A stretch of DNA of 64,000 bases. It comes from Zasmidium citrigriseum. Its lineage: Eukaryota; Ascomycota; Dothideomycetes; Mycosphaerellales; Mycosphaerellaceae. Positions 1-10,068 of this stretch are shown piece after piece. The position numbers and the translations under genes were made by a program. The stretch spans positions 124,001-188,000 of the forward strand of contig NHNW01000051.1 in assembly GCA_002786025.1 (NCBI GenBank). Reading direction: 5' to 3'. Below the pieces are notes generated by a model. The model was not told where the DNA came from. It worked only from the letters and a program-made list of their open reading frames with translations, and did not search any database. The number at the start of each line of letters is the position of its first letter. Positions within the stretch are counted from its first letter, which is position 1.

Positions 1-191
1 TCCTGAGGAGGCATGGCCTCCCATCTCTTCTCAATGTTCGCGAGCGTGGGGTTGGAGATGGCGTGCGCGCATCGCACTTGCTGCTGATGTGACTGTGGTT
101 TCCGGGCGAGCGGCGTGAGCGAGGCGGCGGCGGTCCGGGTGGTCTGCACGGAGGCAGGGAGTTGACGGAGGAGAGGAGTCGTCCGGAGCAT
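1..191 (-). CDS. cox5: Cytochrome c oxidase subunit V (Cox5/COX IV family), 5' part only
   Basis: Nuclear-encoded subunit of mitochondrial complex IV. Reading leftward from the ATG at 191, 63 codons run off the window edge without a stop. The first ~40 residues are rich in R, S, T, Q and lack acidic residues, as expected of a mitochondrial presequence. They are followed by ISNPTLANIEKRWEAMPPQ, which matches the conserved start of the mature fungal Cox5 chain (TLxxIEKRWExMPxxEQ). The catalytic core is outside the window. It diverges from the F-box gene on the right. No intron is visible in the part present. Family call rests on the recognised motif; the rest of the protein cannot be checked here. 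Confidence 0.8.
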   Translation of the reverse strand, partial: MLRTTPLLRQLPASVQTTRTAAASLTPLARKPQSHQQQVRCAHAISNPTLANIEKRWEAMPPQ

Positions 192-1219
192 GTTGGCGAC
201 GGATTATGAGGAGCGGAGAGGGTGGAAGTGGTGTGTATTAAGCGAGGAGAGCCTCAATGGGGCGGAGAGGGCGGCCAGACGGGTGGGTGATGGTGGTGCG
301 GCCGCGGATGGGGTGTCAATGGTGGTGATGTTGTCAGTTTCGAGCTCTGCAGCTTCGATTTCCAGCGGGAACGGGAGGAACCCCGTAACGCATTTCGCCC
401 AATCATCGCGAGTGTGACTAAGCCACGCAGCCAACCTCGGCCACGATTTCACCCGACGCAACTTTTCTTCGTCCTGCTCATCACCAGATCGATCTCCTGA
501 TCTAACACCATCAACACCGGCGTAGCATCTCTACACATGGCTCTTTGATCAAGAGACTCAAATCCAACATGGCTTTGCGTAGAGACACTCACAATAGCTT
601 CTATCAGTACTGCCCCTGAGAAGAACGGGAACCTGCATGGATATCCACAACGAGACGGCCAGCGATTCAACAGCATGCTGCATCACCAAACACGGAGACA
701 GAAGCATCGTGTAGACATGTGGTAAGTCCGCAAGATGACTGATCTGCTATTGCAGATGGCGGCGACCCAACTCGACGATACTGGCCAACCCAGAGCCACT
801 GATCTTGATACCATCAACGCGTTCGATTTATCTCCATGCAACCACCCGTTCGTGGGCCCAGGACCTTGGACATCGCGTCTTATGATGCGACAGCTCCGTT
901 TGCAAAGACGGAGATGAGCAAGAAATTCGGCATTCTCAGCCGCCGCACATTGATCGGAGCTGTCGTGTACCTTGGCCGCCTCGCTCCAAGAACATCGACT
1001 GCTGCGACTTTTTACAGCGCTGTCTGTGAACTGACAGAGCCTATTTCAGCTCCCGTCTCCCCTTCCAGGATCTTTGCCCCCAACGCTGGACATCTTGGCT
1101 CAGAAAGACTTTCGATAATCCCCACTTGAACACCTTTCGCCGCACCTCAACAGCACATTTCCCAATTGCTTGACCGCAGCACCAAGTTGGAAGCCACCTA
1201 ATCCGAAACCTCAGTTTGA
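192..1219. other. Intergenic region between cox5 and an F-box gene
   Basis: Shared upstream region of two divergent genes. Only short overlapping open frames occur (for example 735-917 and 836-1129 on +) and none resembles a known protein. A canonical-looking donor (GTAAGT at 722) and acceptor (TTGCAG ending 755) lie only 34 nt apart; whether they belong to a 5'-UTR intron cannot be told from sequence alone. Confidence 0.5.
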
Positions 1220-2722
1220 ATGGATCAAGTCTTGCCAGACGAACTTTTGGTTCGCGTCTTCAGCCTGCTGTCAGAATCTCGAAAGGACATCTCAGCTTGC
1301 CGTTTGGTCTGCAGGACCTTCACGCGATGCTCCACCCAGTTCCTCATCACTCGCGTTGTCTACGCCAATCGTCTAGACGTCATCAAGCGCCTGTGCGATG
1401 TCCTGGACCATGGCAATGATCAAATACGGAACGGGGTTATCGAGCTCGTGTATGACGCCAGCGAATATCGTGTTCAAACGGCAACCAGCCTACAATGCTA
1501 CAAAGAGGCATGCGACGAGTCCAGGAGAGACCTGAACGATATCCAGACGAAGCGCTGGGACAGTCGCTATGACAAAGTGCGAGACCGAGTGGGTGGCAGT
1601 CGATATACCTGGGATCCTGAGTGTTTAGGTATATGGTATTATGATTCTGATGTACCCTACAATGACGGGACGAGCTGGGCGCACACCATGAGCTTTCTTG
1701 GAGGATTCGTCGACTATCACGAGAAGTATATGGAGCAGACGAGAATGGACATGGACGACTTGACAGGAGCTATCTTTCCCAAGATCTTTCGGCGATTCAG
1801 AGCGCTTCGCCGCGTGGTGTTTACGGACTTCCGAGCAATGGCATTGCCAGGCGAAACATATGATCAACTATGCGACAGACTCTTTGGAAGGACGTCGCCG
1901 CCATTCTTCGCAATGACTACCTGGATCCACGACAGTCTCTGGCAATTGTCTTCCTTCTTGGACACCGCCGAAGCTGAGGGTGATCGAATTCAACAGCTTT
2001 GGATTGGAGGGAACCAGTATGAGTCTTGGAAAGAAAGCATCATGTCCAGGCGCATACCATCACTCAAGCAAGATTTTGCCACCAGTCTCACCGCACTGGA
2101 GCCTACGACAGTATTCATATCCAATCTTTGTCACCCTGGTTATGCCATTGGTGGCCTGAGGGATATTAGACTGCCTGTCGAATTTCCAAATTCCGACTCT
2201 GACGTCTGCTACAAGAACAAGTTCGACAAGTTCGAGGCGGCGGTTCAAGAAATTGAACAGTCTTTCCCACGCGCTCTGCTCACTGGCTCCGTCGAAAGCT
2301 TGACGTACATTTCACTTCCATGTTTGGGACTCATTGAGGGTGTGAACAACGGTTCTGCCACCTCTCTTGGGAAGGAAAGAAGACAGTGCCTCGACATCTT
2401 GCTTTTCTCGTTGACTTTCCCCTCGCTTCGACACCTTCACCTTCGCGCGTGGCCACTTCCGGATCCGCACAGATGCGAAGCCTTCTTCTCCCGACACGCC
2501 GGCAGTCTGCGAGAACTTCGTCTTGAGGACTGCAGTTTTTTCGAAGATCCTCGCCATCTGGCTCATTGGGCCGGCATCAACCTACATCTTGAAGGCGTAC
2601 AGGTCCAGCTCCTTACCAGCACTCAGGAAGAGGGGCAAGATGAGGTTCGATCGTGCGATGATCGACAGCTGGAAAGCCTCTGGCTCGACGGACGACCTAA
2701 CAGACTGTCGACTGGATCTTGA
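1220..2722 (+). CDS. F-box domain protein
   Basis: Single-exon frame of 500 residues. The N-terminus (residues 2-45, LPDELLVRVFSLL followed by ISACRLVCRTF) is a classic F-box: the LPxELLxxIFxxL helix and the CxxVCRxF segment that bind Skp1. The rest is long, with scattered tryptophans and, near residues 375-450, leucine-rich segments (LTFPSLRHLHLRAW, HAGSLRELRLEDCSFF) that look like degenerate leucine-rich repeats, common substrate-binding modules in fungal F-box proteins. Inferred role: substrate adaptor of an SCF ubiquitin ligase; the substrate is unknown. ATG at 1220 is the first codon that includes the full F-box. Confidence 0.8.
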   Translation: MDQVLPDELLVRVFSLLSESRKDISACRLVCRTFTRCSTQFLITRVVYANRLDVIKRLCDVLDHGNDQIRNGVIELVYDASEYRVQTATSLQCYKEACDESRRDLNDIQTKRWDSRYDKVRDRVGGSRYTWDPECLGIWYYDSDVPYNDGTSWAHTMSFLGGFVDYHEKYMEQTRMDMDDLTGAIFPKIFRRFRALRRVVFTDFRAMALPGETYDQLCDRLFGRTSPPFFAMTTWIHDSLWQLSSFLDTAEAEGDRIQQLWIGGNQYESWKESIMSRRIPSLKQDFATSLTALEPTTVFISNLCHPGYAIGGLRDIRLPVEFPNSDSDVCYKNKFDKFEAAVQEIEQSFPRALLTGSVESLTYISLPCLGLIEGVNNGSATSLGKERRQCLDILLFSLTFPSLRHLHLRAWPLPDPHRCEAFFSRHAGSLRELRLEDCSFFEDPRHLAHWAGINLHLEGVQVQLLTSTQEEGQDEVRSCDDRQLESLWLDGRPNRLSTGS

Positions 2723-3358
2723 TGGCTGTTCGTGGTAAAGCTCTATCCTGACAAGGCAAAGGCTATCATCAGTGAGAGACCAGTATCCCAGACACTGGGC
2801 AATTGGGGGCTTTCCTGCCATGGAACGGATTGATACGAGCTTCTCTTTGAGTTTGGTCGTGGCAGGCAGACCTGGTGCAATAGCTTTGAGTTTGATTTGA
2901 CTCATAACCTGCTGCCTGTCATTCTTCAAGGTCTTCGCTGCTATGCTGGTGCTTTGCTTTCGTATACCACCTCTTGGAGCACGAAATCCAGGATGGACTC
3001 CCGCATCTGGTCGGCAAATGCATGTGCTGCTCAGTTCCCAACATCCAGCATATGACCTGTCAATTTTCACATCCACCCCACACTTCGCACCGCAGACGCA
3101 GACGCAGCAAATCTTTATCAAAGCCCTGCCATCCATCCATAGCAATGCCTGCATCCTCTTTTGGTTCATGGCTTTGCCCCTCATGCACCATCCCGGTCCC
3201 TGCTTGCTCTGAACCTTTGGCCTATATGTATGCACCCATGCGCGTCCACGTCGCGTCTTCCATCTTCCATTCGCTTCTTTCGTTTGTGGGTTTGCGTTCT
3301 TCTCATCTTGACCCGTATACAGCACAATCTCATCATCGCCTGAGTCTGGATTTCGACC
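2723..3358. other. Intergenic region, no gene seen
   Basis: A minus-strand open frame (2582-3325) spans this gap and the 3' end of the F-box gene, but its protein is compositionally odd and matches no family. Pyrimidine-rich sequence at 3260-3350 just upstream of the next ATG fits a fungal promoter/5' UTR. Confidence 0.5.
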
Positions 3359-5941
3359 ATGACCCGGAAATCCAGAGGAAAGAGGGCGTCCTCAAAGGCC
3401 TTCATGCGTCCGTCTGACGCCCGAATGGCTGATGCGGATACCATTCGACTGAAGCCAAACCGAGCCACGCCCACCTCGATCGCCTCCACTCCGACCAAGT
3501 CTGCCATCAACGACTCTCTGCACATGGGCAGTGGCAATTCGGACCCGAAACAAGCAATCACAACGCGAGACTCATGCGCCCAAACAGACGCCTTCTTGCT
3601 CAACATGCCCAAAGCCATAGCCCGGACCAGGCACGAATATCCGAAGAGCAGATTTGAGCAACAGATTGCGACACTGCAAAAGGAGAATGAATTGCTACTC
3701 CAGCGCAAGACGGTGTATAAGAATGCCCATCTCAATGATCAGCAACGGCTGAAGGAAGCGAATACTTGGAGGCAGGGCATGATCCAAGATCTGCAGGGGG
3801 CGCACAATCAGAACGCTCGGCTGAGGGATGAGAAGACGAAGCTCAAAGATCAGATGGAGGGCCTTCAGCTTCAGACAGAGGAGAAAGAGGCAGAGCTCAA
3901 GACGTTGCAAAAGCAGAACGACCGTTTGGTCAAAGACCTCGCCGATGTCAAGCAGCAAATTGAGGACTTTGGACGGCAGGCGAATGCAAGGCAGGCGGAA
4001 CTCAAGACATTGCAAGAGCAGAATGATCAGTCAGCTAAAGATATCGCCGATGTCAAGCGGCAGATGGAAAAAGACAAGGCTCAATATGAACAAGAGCAAG
4101 AGAGTCTCATGAAACAGCGACAATCTCTGCAGGAGTTCGAGAAGGAGGCATCGAAGAACCTCAAGTCCCTGCAGACGCAGAACAAGGAGCTAGCGCGTGC
4201 GAATGAGCGAGGAAGGGAAGAATACGGAGCTCTGAAGAAGAAGCATGATCTTCTGGATACCAATCTTCAAAAAGTTGTCGAAGAGCGAGATGGACTGGCT
4301 CAAGAGAAGCAGACGCTATCGGGCCAGGTCTTGGCTCTTGCCAATGGCTATCAGACATTGCGGGCAGAAAAAGACTCACTGTCCGCAGAGCAGGTCCAGC
4401 TGAAGGAGTCCAAGTCGACACTTGAAGCCAGCATCGCTGCAAAGGAAAACGAATTGCGTGAGATGAGGAATGACATGAAGCACTGGATGGAGCGCCGTGA
4501 CGAAAACGTCCGCACCTTGGAAGCCCGGATCCACAATCTTCGCAAGAGCAATGCCGAGCAGAGCAACGGTCGACAGCAGACGAACTACGTAGTGCAAATG
4601 TTGCGGCGGGATCTGGATCGGGAGCGTTTCAAACTGCAACGCAGTATAGATGACGCTGCATCCTATCTCCAGGTAGCGTGGGCCGAACATGCTCGCGCTT
4701 CAGCAAAGCAAGAGAGTGACGAGTACGACATGGCCAACATCCTTTCAGTGGCGTCCAATGCCTCTCAAGCCAAGGTGTTTGTGGAGCTGCAATCGAAGCT
4801 GGAGGCCGAGTTGCGAGAACTGAAGGGAACACTCGAAAGCACGCAGCGAGACCACTCCAGCCTCCAAAGCGAGAAGCAATACCTCGAAGGTATACTTGCC
4901 GAAGTGGCTCGGTCTCGCCCTCGCTCAGAGAGAAACGCTACTACTGCAACGGATTGCCAATGCCATGCAACACTGGAGAAGATTGCCCTCACTAACGAGA
5001 AGAAGATCCTTACCATGCAAGTTTCACATCTTGAAGCCGAAATCGAGAAACTCAAGAAACCACAGAGACCGCCCTATGCAATCCAGATCGCCACTGAACA
5101 GACCATCCACGACGGTGAGATTGCCAACATATACCGAACCGATACCGACAATCGGATGGAGATCCGTCGGGATGGGAAGATTGTGCTTCGGCCCTTCATG
5201 GTGCCAAAGGATCGATACGAGAATGAATTCGAGGTCATTGATGATGGGCCTTTGGTTGAGTCGTCCTCGAAGATGGAAGGCGTGATGCTGAGGGAAAAGC
5301 CGTGGGCGCTTACTGGGATTGGATACAACGCAAAAGAGCTGAAGGATTTTGAGGAATTGGGGGTCAAGAATCACGATTTGCTGCAACTTCCTGTGCAGTA
5401 TGGAGAGTCGGAAGAGGTCAGCAAAGACGAGATCGAGGAGGATGATATGGCTGCCAAAGAGTCGATCGAGGATCCTCTCCCAAATGGCTCCTCTGAAGAA
5501 GCATCCGCATCACAACACGCAGAGCCTGGTGAGATCCATGGCGAGGCACATCCACAGCAGCCGAAATCCTCAGATGCCGTCTGCCAATCATCATCTCCCC
5601 ACGAACAACGCCCTCGCAAAGACTCCGTCATCGCCACACCTCTCTCTCCCAAACCAGAACAGCGCGAACCTCCAAAGCGGCCGGCTCCTCAGAGCGAGGA
5701 CGAAGCAAGACCCTTCAAGCGCTTCGCCGTTTCCAACGACCCTCCACGATCCGCTCCAAAGCAGCCGCGCAACTTCGACGCTGAAACTGAGAGGGAGCAA
5801 GACAGACACTATAGTCCTGAGCAGGATGGCCGAAATCGTACTGTGGGAGCGAGACGTCGTGGAATGGATCATTGGGAGCCTCCGAGTGTTGGGCAGAGTT
5901 CTGCTACAGGTCGGCGGCGCTGGAGGGATAGGAAGCGGTAG
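3359..5941 (+). CDS. Coiled-coil protein of unknown function, copy 1 of a tandem pair
   Basis: Uninterrupted frame of 860 residues. Residues ~95-560 are an almost unbroken heptad-rich coiled coil (E, K, Q, L). At ~450 lies ESDEYDMANIL, and at ~590-660 a compact conserved block (IYRTDTDNRMEI, then KIVLRPF, then PLVES and W). Residues ~690-830 are acidic and proline-rich, with KRPAP and RPFKRF, and the tail is basic (APKQPRNFDA, then GRRRWRDRKR), suggesting nuclear targeting. All of these landmarks recur in the same order in the next gene (6770-9415). I do not recognise a named family; the coiled coil alone resembles myosin tails and SMC proteins, but there is no ATPase or motor domain. The ATG at 3359 follows a pyrimidine-rich leader. 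Confidence 0.75.
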   Translation: MTRKSRGKRASSKAFMRPSDARMADADTIRLKPNRATPTSIASTPTKSAINDSLHMGSGNSDPKQAITTRDSCAQTDAFLLNMPKAIARTRHEYPKSRFEQQIATLQKENELLLQRKTVYKNAHLNDQQRLKEANTWRQGMIQDLQGAHNQNARLRDEKTKLKDQMEGLQLQTEEKEAELKTLQKQNDRLVKDLADVKQQIEDFGRQANARQAELKTLQEQNDQSAKDIADVKRQMEKDKAQYEQEQESLMKQRQSLQEFEKEASKNLKSLQTQNKELARANERGREEYGALKKKHDLLDTNLQKVVEERDGLAQEKQTLSGQVLALANGYQTLRAEKDSLSAEQVQLKESKSTLEASIAAKENELREMRNDMKHWMERRDENVRTLEARIHNLRKSNAEQSNGRQQTNYVVQMLRRDLDRERFKLQRSIDDAASYLQVAWAEHARASAKQESDEYDMANILSVASNASQAKVFVELQSKLEAELRELKGTLESTQRDHSSLQSEKQYLEGILAEVARSRPRSERNATTATDCQCHATLEKIALTNEKKILTMQVSHLEAEIEKLKKPQRPPYAIQIATEQTIHDGEIANIYRTDTDNRMEIRRDGKIVLRPFMVPKDRYENEFEVIDDGPLVESSSKMEGVMLREKPWALTGIGYNAKELKDFEELGVKNHDLLQLPVQYGESEEVSKDEIEEDDMAAKESIEDPLPNGSSEEASASQHAEPGEIHGEAHPQQPKSSDAVCQSSSPHEQRPRKDSVIATPLSPKPEQREPPKRPAPQSEDEARPFKRFAVSNDPPRSAPKQPRNFDAETEREQDRHYSPEQDGRNRTVGARRRGMDHWEPPSVGQSSATGRRRWRDRKR

Positions 5942-6769
5942 AGTAGAATCAACGCTCTGGTAATGAGTATTGCTCAGAGTGTGTTTTGAATGCAGAGAGC
6001 GCCTTGCTCTCAGGCATCCTTCTGGAGACAACGCCGTGTTTTTCTTGCGTTCTGGGGACGATGTACCAATCCATTTGGCGAGATTGTTAAGATCCGGTCC
6101 AGATCCTTTGCTATAGGAAAGTACAAGTCACTGTAATAAGCAAGAGGCTCTCCGTAGTATGCACAATATATGCTGTGCAACTCGACAATACCTGCTGGCC
6201 GAAGATGGTAGGCATGTGAGGTGGCCAATGCTTCAATAGCGCCAAAGCTTGAGCCCCACACTCGCATTTCGAGCCAAGGGCGGCACGCAGACCGACCTCA
6301 CCTCCATTCCATACCTCCCACCCACCGCCTTTCACACCCAGCAACGCATGCAAACAGAATGCCACAAATTTTCTCCCCTCAAAATGCAATCGTTCGCATC
6401 GTTTCACACCGCCGCAAGCACATCATCTCGCTGCCCCGCCGAGCGCGAGTCGAAATCTGTCCCGTGCTGCTGTGCCACAGGGGTGCCCGTTTTCAGAGCT
6501 ATCAACTCTCTTTTTCCCGCGCGTCATGCTGGGCGCGTGCATGCAGCGACAAGGTGCAGGCCGTCACACCAGGCCCATAGGCAAGTCTATCGTTTGAATT
6601 CGCGGGTGCAGAAACCCTTTCCCCCTCCACTCTTACTCATTCCACCGCCCCCTGGTCCCTGTCCGCTATCTCTGTTGACGGCGGGGCGCGTCTGCGCGTA
6701 GCCGTCTCGATTTTCGTGTGTCTTGTTCTTGTCTGTCTCACACTGCATCCGCTCCCTTGTCGATGAAGA
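5942..6769. other. Spacer between the two coiled-coil paralogs
   Basis: Contains several short pyrimidine-rich open frames but nothing protein-like. The last ~150 bases (6620-6760) are CT-rich, as in fungal 5' UTRs. An out-of-frame ATG at 6763 lies 7 nt before the chosen start of the next gene and opens a short reading frame overlapping it. Confidence 0.5.
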
Positions 6770-9415
6770 ATGGGCTTTCACGGCCAGGTGAATGCGCCTT
6801 CCAGGAAGCGACGACGACATACGTGTACCTTCGTTCCTCCTTCACATATCGACGAGAAGCCGCGATCTTTTAAGCGAAGGAAACGACATTCGCAAAAGTC
6901 GGCGACGTTCTTACCGACTGAGCATTCGTGCCCCTCATTCGACGAGACCGACGAAATGGACGACGCACCTTCCCTTTCCTCTGGTCACCCCGCCGACCAC
7001 GAAAACCTTTGCATCGCCAAACAACCCGAACATGTAAAACCTGAACATGAAGACAATCGTCTAGCAACAATCGCGACCATGGCGCAGCAAATAGATCCCG
7101 AGCGGTTCTATTCCATGTGCTCGACCCTCATTGCCTACGAAGGGGAGAAGAAACAACTCGCCGAGAAAAACGAGAAATTGCGGTCACAAGTCAACGAGCT
7201 CAATGATGCGCTTAATAAGCAGGATGCCCTGCATGAGCAGGAGATGGAATCCAAACAACAAGAGCTGGATACGGTGCAAGAGAGTCTACAAGATGCCGAA
7301 TTTCGGGCCTCCATTGCGGCGGATCTGGCCAAGTCGGCTCAAAAGGAGCTGGCGGATACGGGGAGCGAGCTCGACACGCTTCAGCAGTCGCTCGATACGG
7401 AAAAGAAAGAGACGGAACGACTGAAGGAATGTCTTGAAGAAGCTGAGAAGAGACAAGACAGCTGGCGCGAAGAGAAGAAGGAGATTGTGGAGAAAAGGAA
7501 CAAGCTGCAGTCGGAAGTCACTGAGCTGAACACCATCCTCAACAATCGCAACGGGCTGCATAGGCAGCAAATGCAGCAAGCGGAGGACGAGTTGGACAGA
7601 TTGAACAGGGAGCTGAAAGCCGAGCGGCAAGAGAACGCTCGGTCAAATGCCAAGGTGGGAGCAGCTCAGAATAAAGCCGATGAGGTTGAGAGACAGCGCG
7701 GTCAAACGCAGAAGGAGAGGGACGCACTGAAGAAGGACCTCGCTGAGTCCAAGAAGCAATACGAGTCTCAACTTCAGGCAGTGCGAAAGGAGCAGACGGG
7801 AGAATCCCAAACGCTGAAGCAGCAGAATGAGCAACTCGTCAAAGACCTTGAATCGGCACAGAAGTGGCAAGCGGACGAGAGCAAGAGACTGAAGCAGGAG
7901 AACGAGCAGCGAGCCAGGGACATCAAGAAGTACAAGCAGCGGGCTGAGACTGCGGAGAACAACTACAAGCTGGAGCAAAAGACATCTCAGACTCGACTCC
8001 AGGAAGTTAAAACCAAGAACGATGAGATCGAGGGGATGCGCAAGACCATGTTGCAGAATCAGCAGCGACTGGCCCGGAAAGAGGATGAACTTGGAGCAAG
8101 CGTCGCCCACCTACGGATTGTGCATGCATCGGCCAAGTATCTGGAATTTGAATCCACATATGCCCAAGACTGCCTCAAGGCCGCCAAAGAGGAGAGCGAC
8201 GAGTACGACACGGCTAACATCTTGGCGTACTTGAAGCAAGGCCTCGGGGCTTTGGGAGACGGCGCAAAGACGGCATGCAGAGACAGCGACCAGATCCGCC
8301 CGAAGCCAACCTACGCAACCAGGGACTATGTCGAGGGTGTCTTTGGCGAAGACACCTCCGTTACGGAACGTGTCTTGAAGATCTACCAAGCCGACCCCGA
8401 CAACCGGATGGAAGTCCTTGTCGACGGCAAGATGCTGCTCCGGCCTTTCGTGAAGCCGCCAATCAAGAAGGCGAAAGTGGTTCTGGACAAGCCTCTCGTG
8501 GAGTCTACCACCACGATTGAGGCAACACACTTGAGTCGGAAGCAATGGTGTCTCGGCTCGATTGACTTCAGTCAAGAAGATCTTAAGAAGCCAGACGAGA
8601 ATAACGTCTTTGAATTTTCGTTGGAGGATGAGGTCGTGGAAGATGACGAGCTTCCCGAGAACGAAAGCCAAGAGAATGAGGGACAAAACAACGAAGCACA
8701 GTCAAATGAGGAACAGGAGACCGAAGAAATGGAGCCGGCTCGGAGATCATCTGGAGCGCATCCCGCTGTTCCCGAGTTCATGCAAGGCGCGAAATTAATC
8801 CGTACCGGAGACTCAGGCTCGCCGGCTCCTGCAGACTCGACTAGGTCCACAGAGACTGTCCCGAAGCCATCGAGCGATCACCCGGCCAAAGACCATGTCT
8901 TACAGCCGATTGAGATTCCTAAGCCACCAGCCGATCCAGAGCGCTCTTCCTTACCTACACCCGCCCCATCTGAGGTCCCGTCTCCCAGAGACTCAATGCT
9001 GGACACTCCCCGCTCTCCAGTTGACGGACCACCAATGTTCCACAAGATTCCCAAGCGTCCTTCGCTTCAAGAGCCAACCACGGGCCTCAAGTCCGCGATC
9101 GAGCCACGAGAATCAGTCAAGCGCCCTGCTCCTCAGCAGCCATCTGAGGATCCCAGATCTCCCAAGCGGCACGCTGCTTCGGACGCCATCCACCGCGCGC
9201 CTAAGCAGCCGCGAAACTTTGACGCCCGAGCAGAAGAGCAACGCGACAGGTCGTATCGCCCCAACTACGACGACCACCGGAGAGCATCATATGAAAACCA
9301 TCGGCACGATCCCCGCTACATGGCTCGATACGATGGAGCTCGAGATGACGAGCGTCGGAGGGACTCGCGGCGTGACGATGAGAGGACGCAGGATCCTTGG
9401 GGCCGGAGGTGGTAA
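6770..9415 (+). CDS. Coiled-coil protein of unknown function, copy 2 of a tandem pair
   Basis: Uninterrupted frame of 881 residues, same orientation as copy 1 and 828 bp downstream. Residues ~115-470 form a long coiled coil. Landmarks shared with copy 1: ESDEYDTANIL (~474), IYQADPDNRMEV then LLRPF (~537-560), PLVEST, a W in a QWCLGSI context, and near the C-terminus KRPAPQQ, then APKQPRNFDA. The N-terminus carries RKRRRH and KRRKRH clusters and the C-terminus an RD/RR-rich tail, so nuclear localisation is likely. The sequence outside the landmarks has diverged strongly, so the duplication is old. Function unknown. The start at 6770 is the first in-frame ATG; the upstream ATG at 6763 is in another frame. 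Confidence 0.75.
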   Translation: MGFHGQVNAPSRKRRRHTCTFVPPSHIDEKPRSFKRRKRHSQKSATFLPTEHSCPSFDETDEMDDAPSLSSGHPADHENLCIAKQPEHVKPEHEDNRLATIATMAQQIDPERFYSMCSTLIAYEGEKKQLAEKNEKLRSQVNELNDALNKQDALHEQEMESKQQELDTVQESLQDAEFRASIAADLAKSAQKELADTGSELDTLQQSLDTEKKETERLKECLEEAEKRQDSWREEKKEIVEKRNKLQSEVTELNTILNNRNGLHRQQMQQAEDELDRLNRELKAERQENARSNAKVGAAQNKADEVERQRGQTQKERDALKKDLAESKKQYESQLQAVRKEQTGESQTLKQQNEQLVKDLESAQKWQADESKRLKQENEQRARDIKKYKQRAETAENNYKLEQKTSQTRLQEVKTKNDEIEGMRKTMLQNQQRLARKEDELGASVAHLRIVHASAKYLEFESTYAQDCLKAAKEESDEYDTANILAYLKQGLGALGDGAKTACRDSDQIRPKPTYATRDYVEGVFGEDTSVTERVLKIYQADPDNRMEVLVDGKMLLRPFVKPPIKKAKVVLDKPLVESTTTIEATHLSRKQWCLGSIDFSQEDLKKPDENNVFEFSLEDEVVEDDELPENESQENEGQNNEAQSNEEQETEEMEPARRSSGAHPAVPEFMQGAKLIRTGDSGSPAPADSTRSTETVPKPSSDHPAKDHVLQPIEIPKPPADPERSSLPTPAPSEVPSPRDSMLDTPRSPVDGPPMFHKIPKRPSLQEPTTGLKSAIEPRESVKRPAPQQPSEDPRSPKRHAASDAIHRAPKQPRNFDARAEEQRDRSYRPNYDDHRRASYENHRHDPRYMARYDGARDDERRRDSRRDDERTQDPWGRRW

Positions 9416-10068
9416 TATGGGATTCGAATTGGAGTTTGAGAAGAGATTGATCACTTTATGGATACCCGCATTGGCATTTCATGGTTGCATGACAATGGAT
9501 TCAAGACTGGAGTAACGGACCGACACGGGATGCAAGGCCTTTACATTGAGTACGTGGCGGCTGATTCCTTTTCTCTCCGTTTCTCAGTTGCCCCTTTGTT
9601 CTTTACTTGCAGATTTTGTCCTGATAATCAGTCTTCTACCTTTTGTCTCCAAGCCCATCAATATGATCTTACAACACTCACTCCCAGAATTCGACCTCGC
9701 TAAGCGACAACACAACCGCCGAACATCGTACGAAGGCTCGCCTATTGTCCCTGATCTCACGACTCGCCTCTCGACCCGGCAGTTGTCCAACTCCACCAAT
9801 TTATCAAAGTCTTCTTTCTGATTGGTTGGACACGACTCCGTTCCTGCATAAGCGCAGGCTGGGTATTGTTGACGAGGGACGCTGCGGGGAACACACGACG
9901 GACGACTCCACATCACCAGGTACCGGCTGAAGTCGAGAATGACATCTATCACGAGGGAAGGAGGAGCTCTTTTCTCTTTTCCAATTCGGATCTCTGCTGT
10001 CCATCAAAGTTCTCTTCGCATTCACTCACGACGCTAACACGAGCCTTGCATAAACCTTGTGTTACGCC
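9416..10068. other. Intergenic region, no gene seen
   Basis: Downstream of coiled-coil copy 2 and upstream of the MetE-like gene. Only short, unlike-protein frames on both strands. Presumed 3' UTR plus promoter. Confidence 0.5.

Noticed and set aside
2582..3325. 247-codon minus-strand open frame
   Set aside because: Overlaps the F-box gene 3' end and an intergenic region, no domain, odd composition; likely chance in GC-rich sequence.
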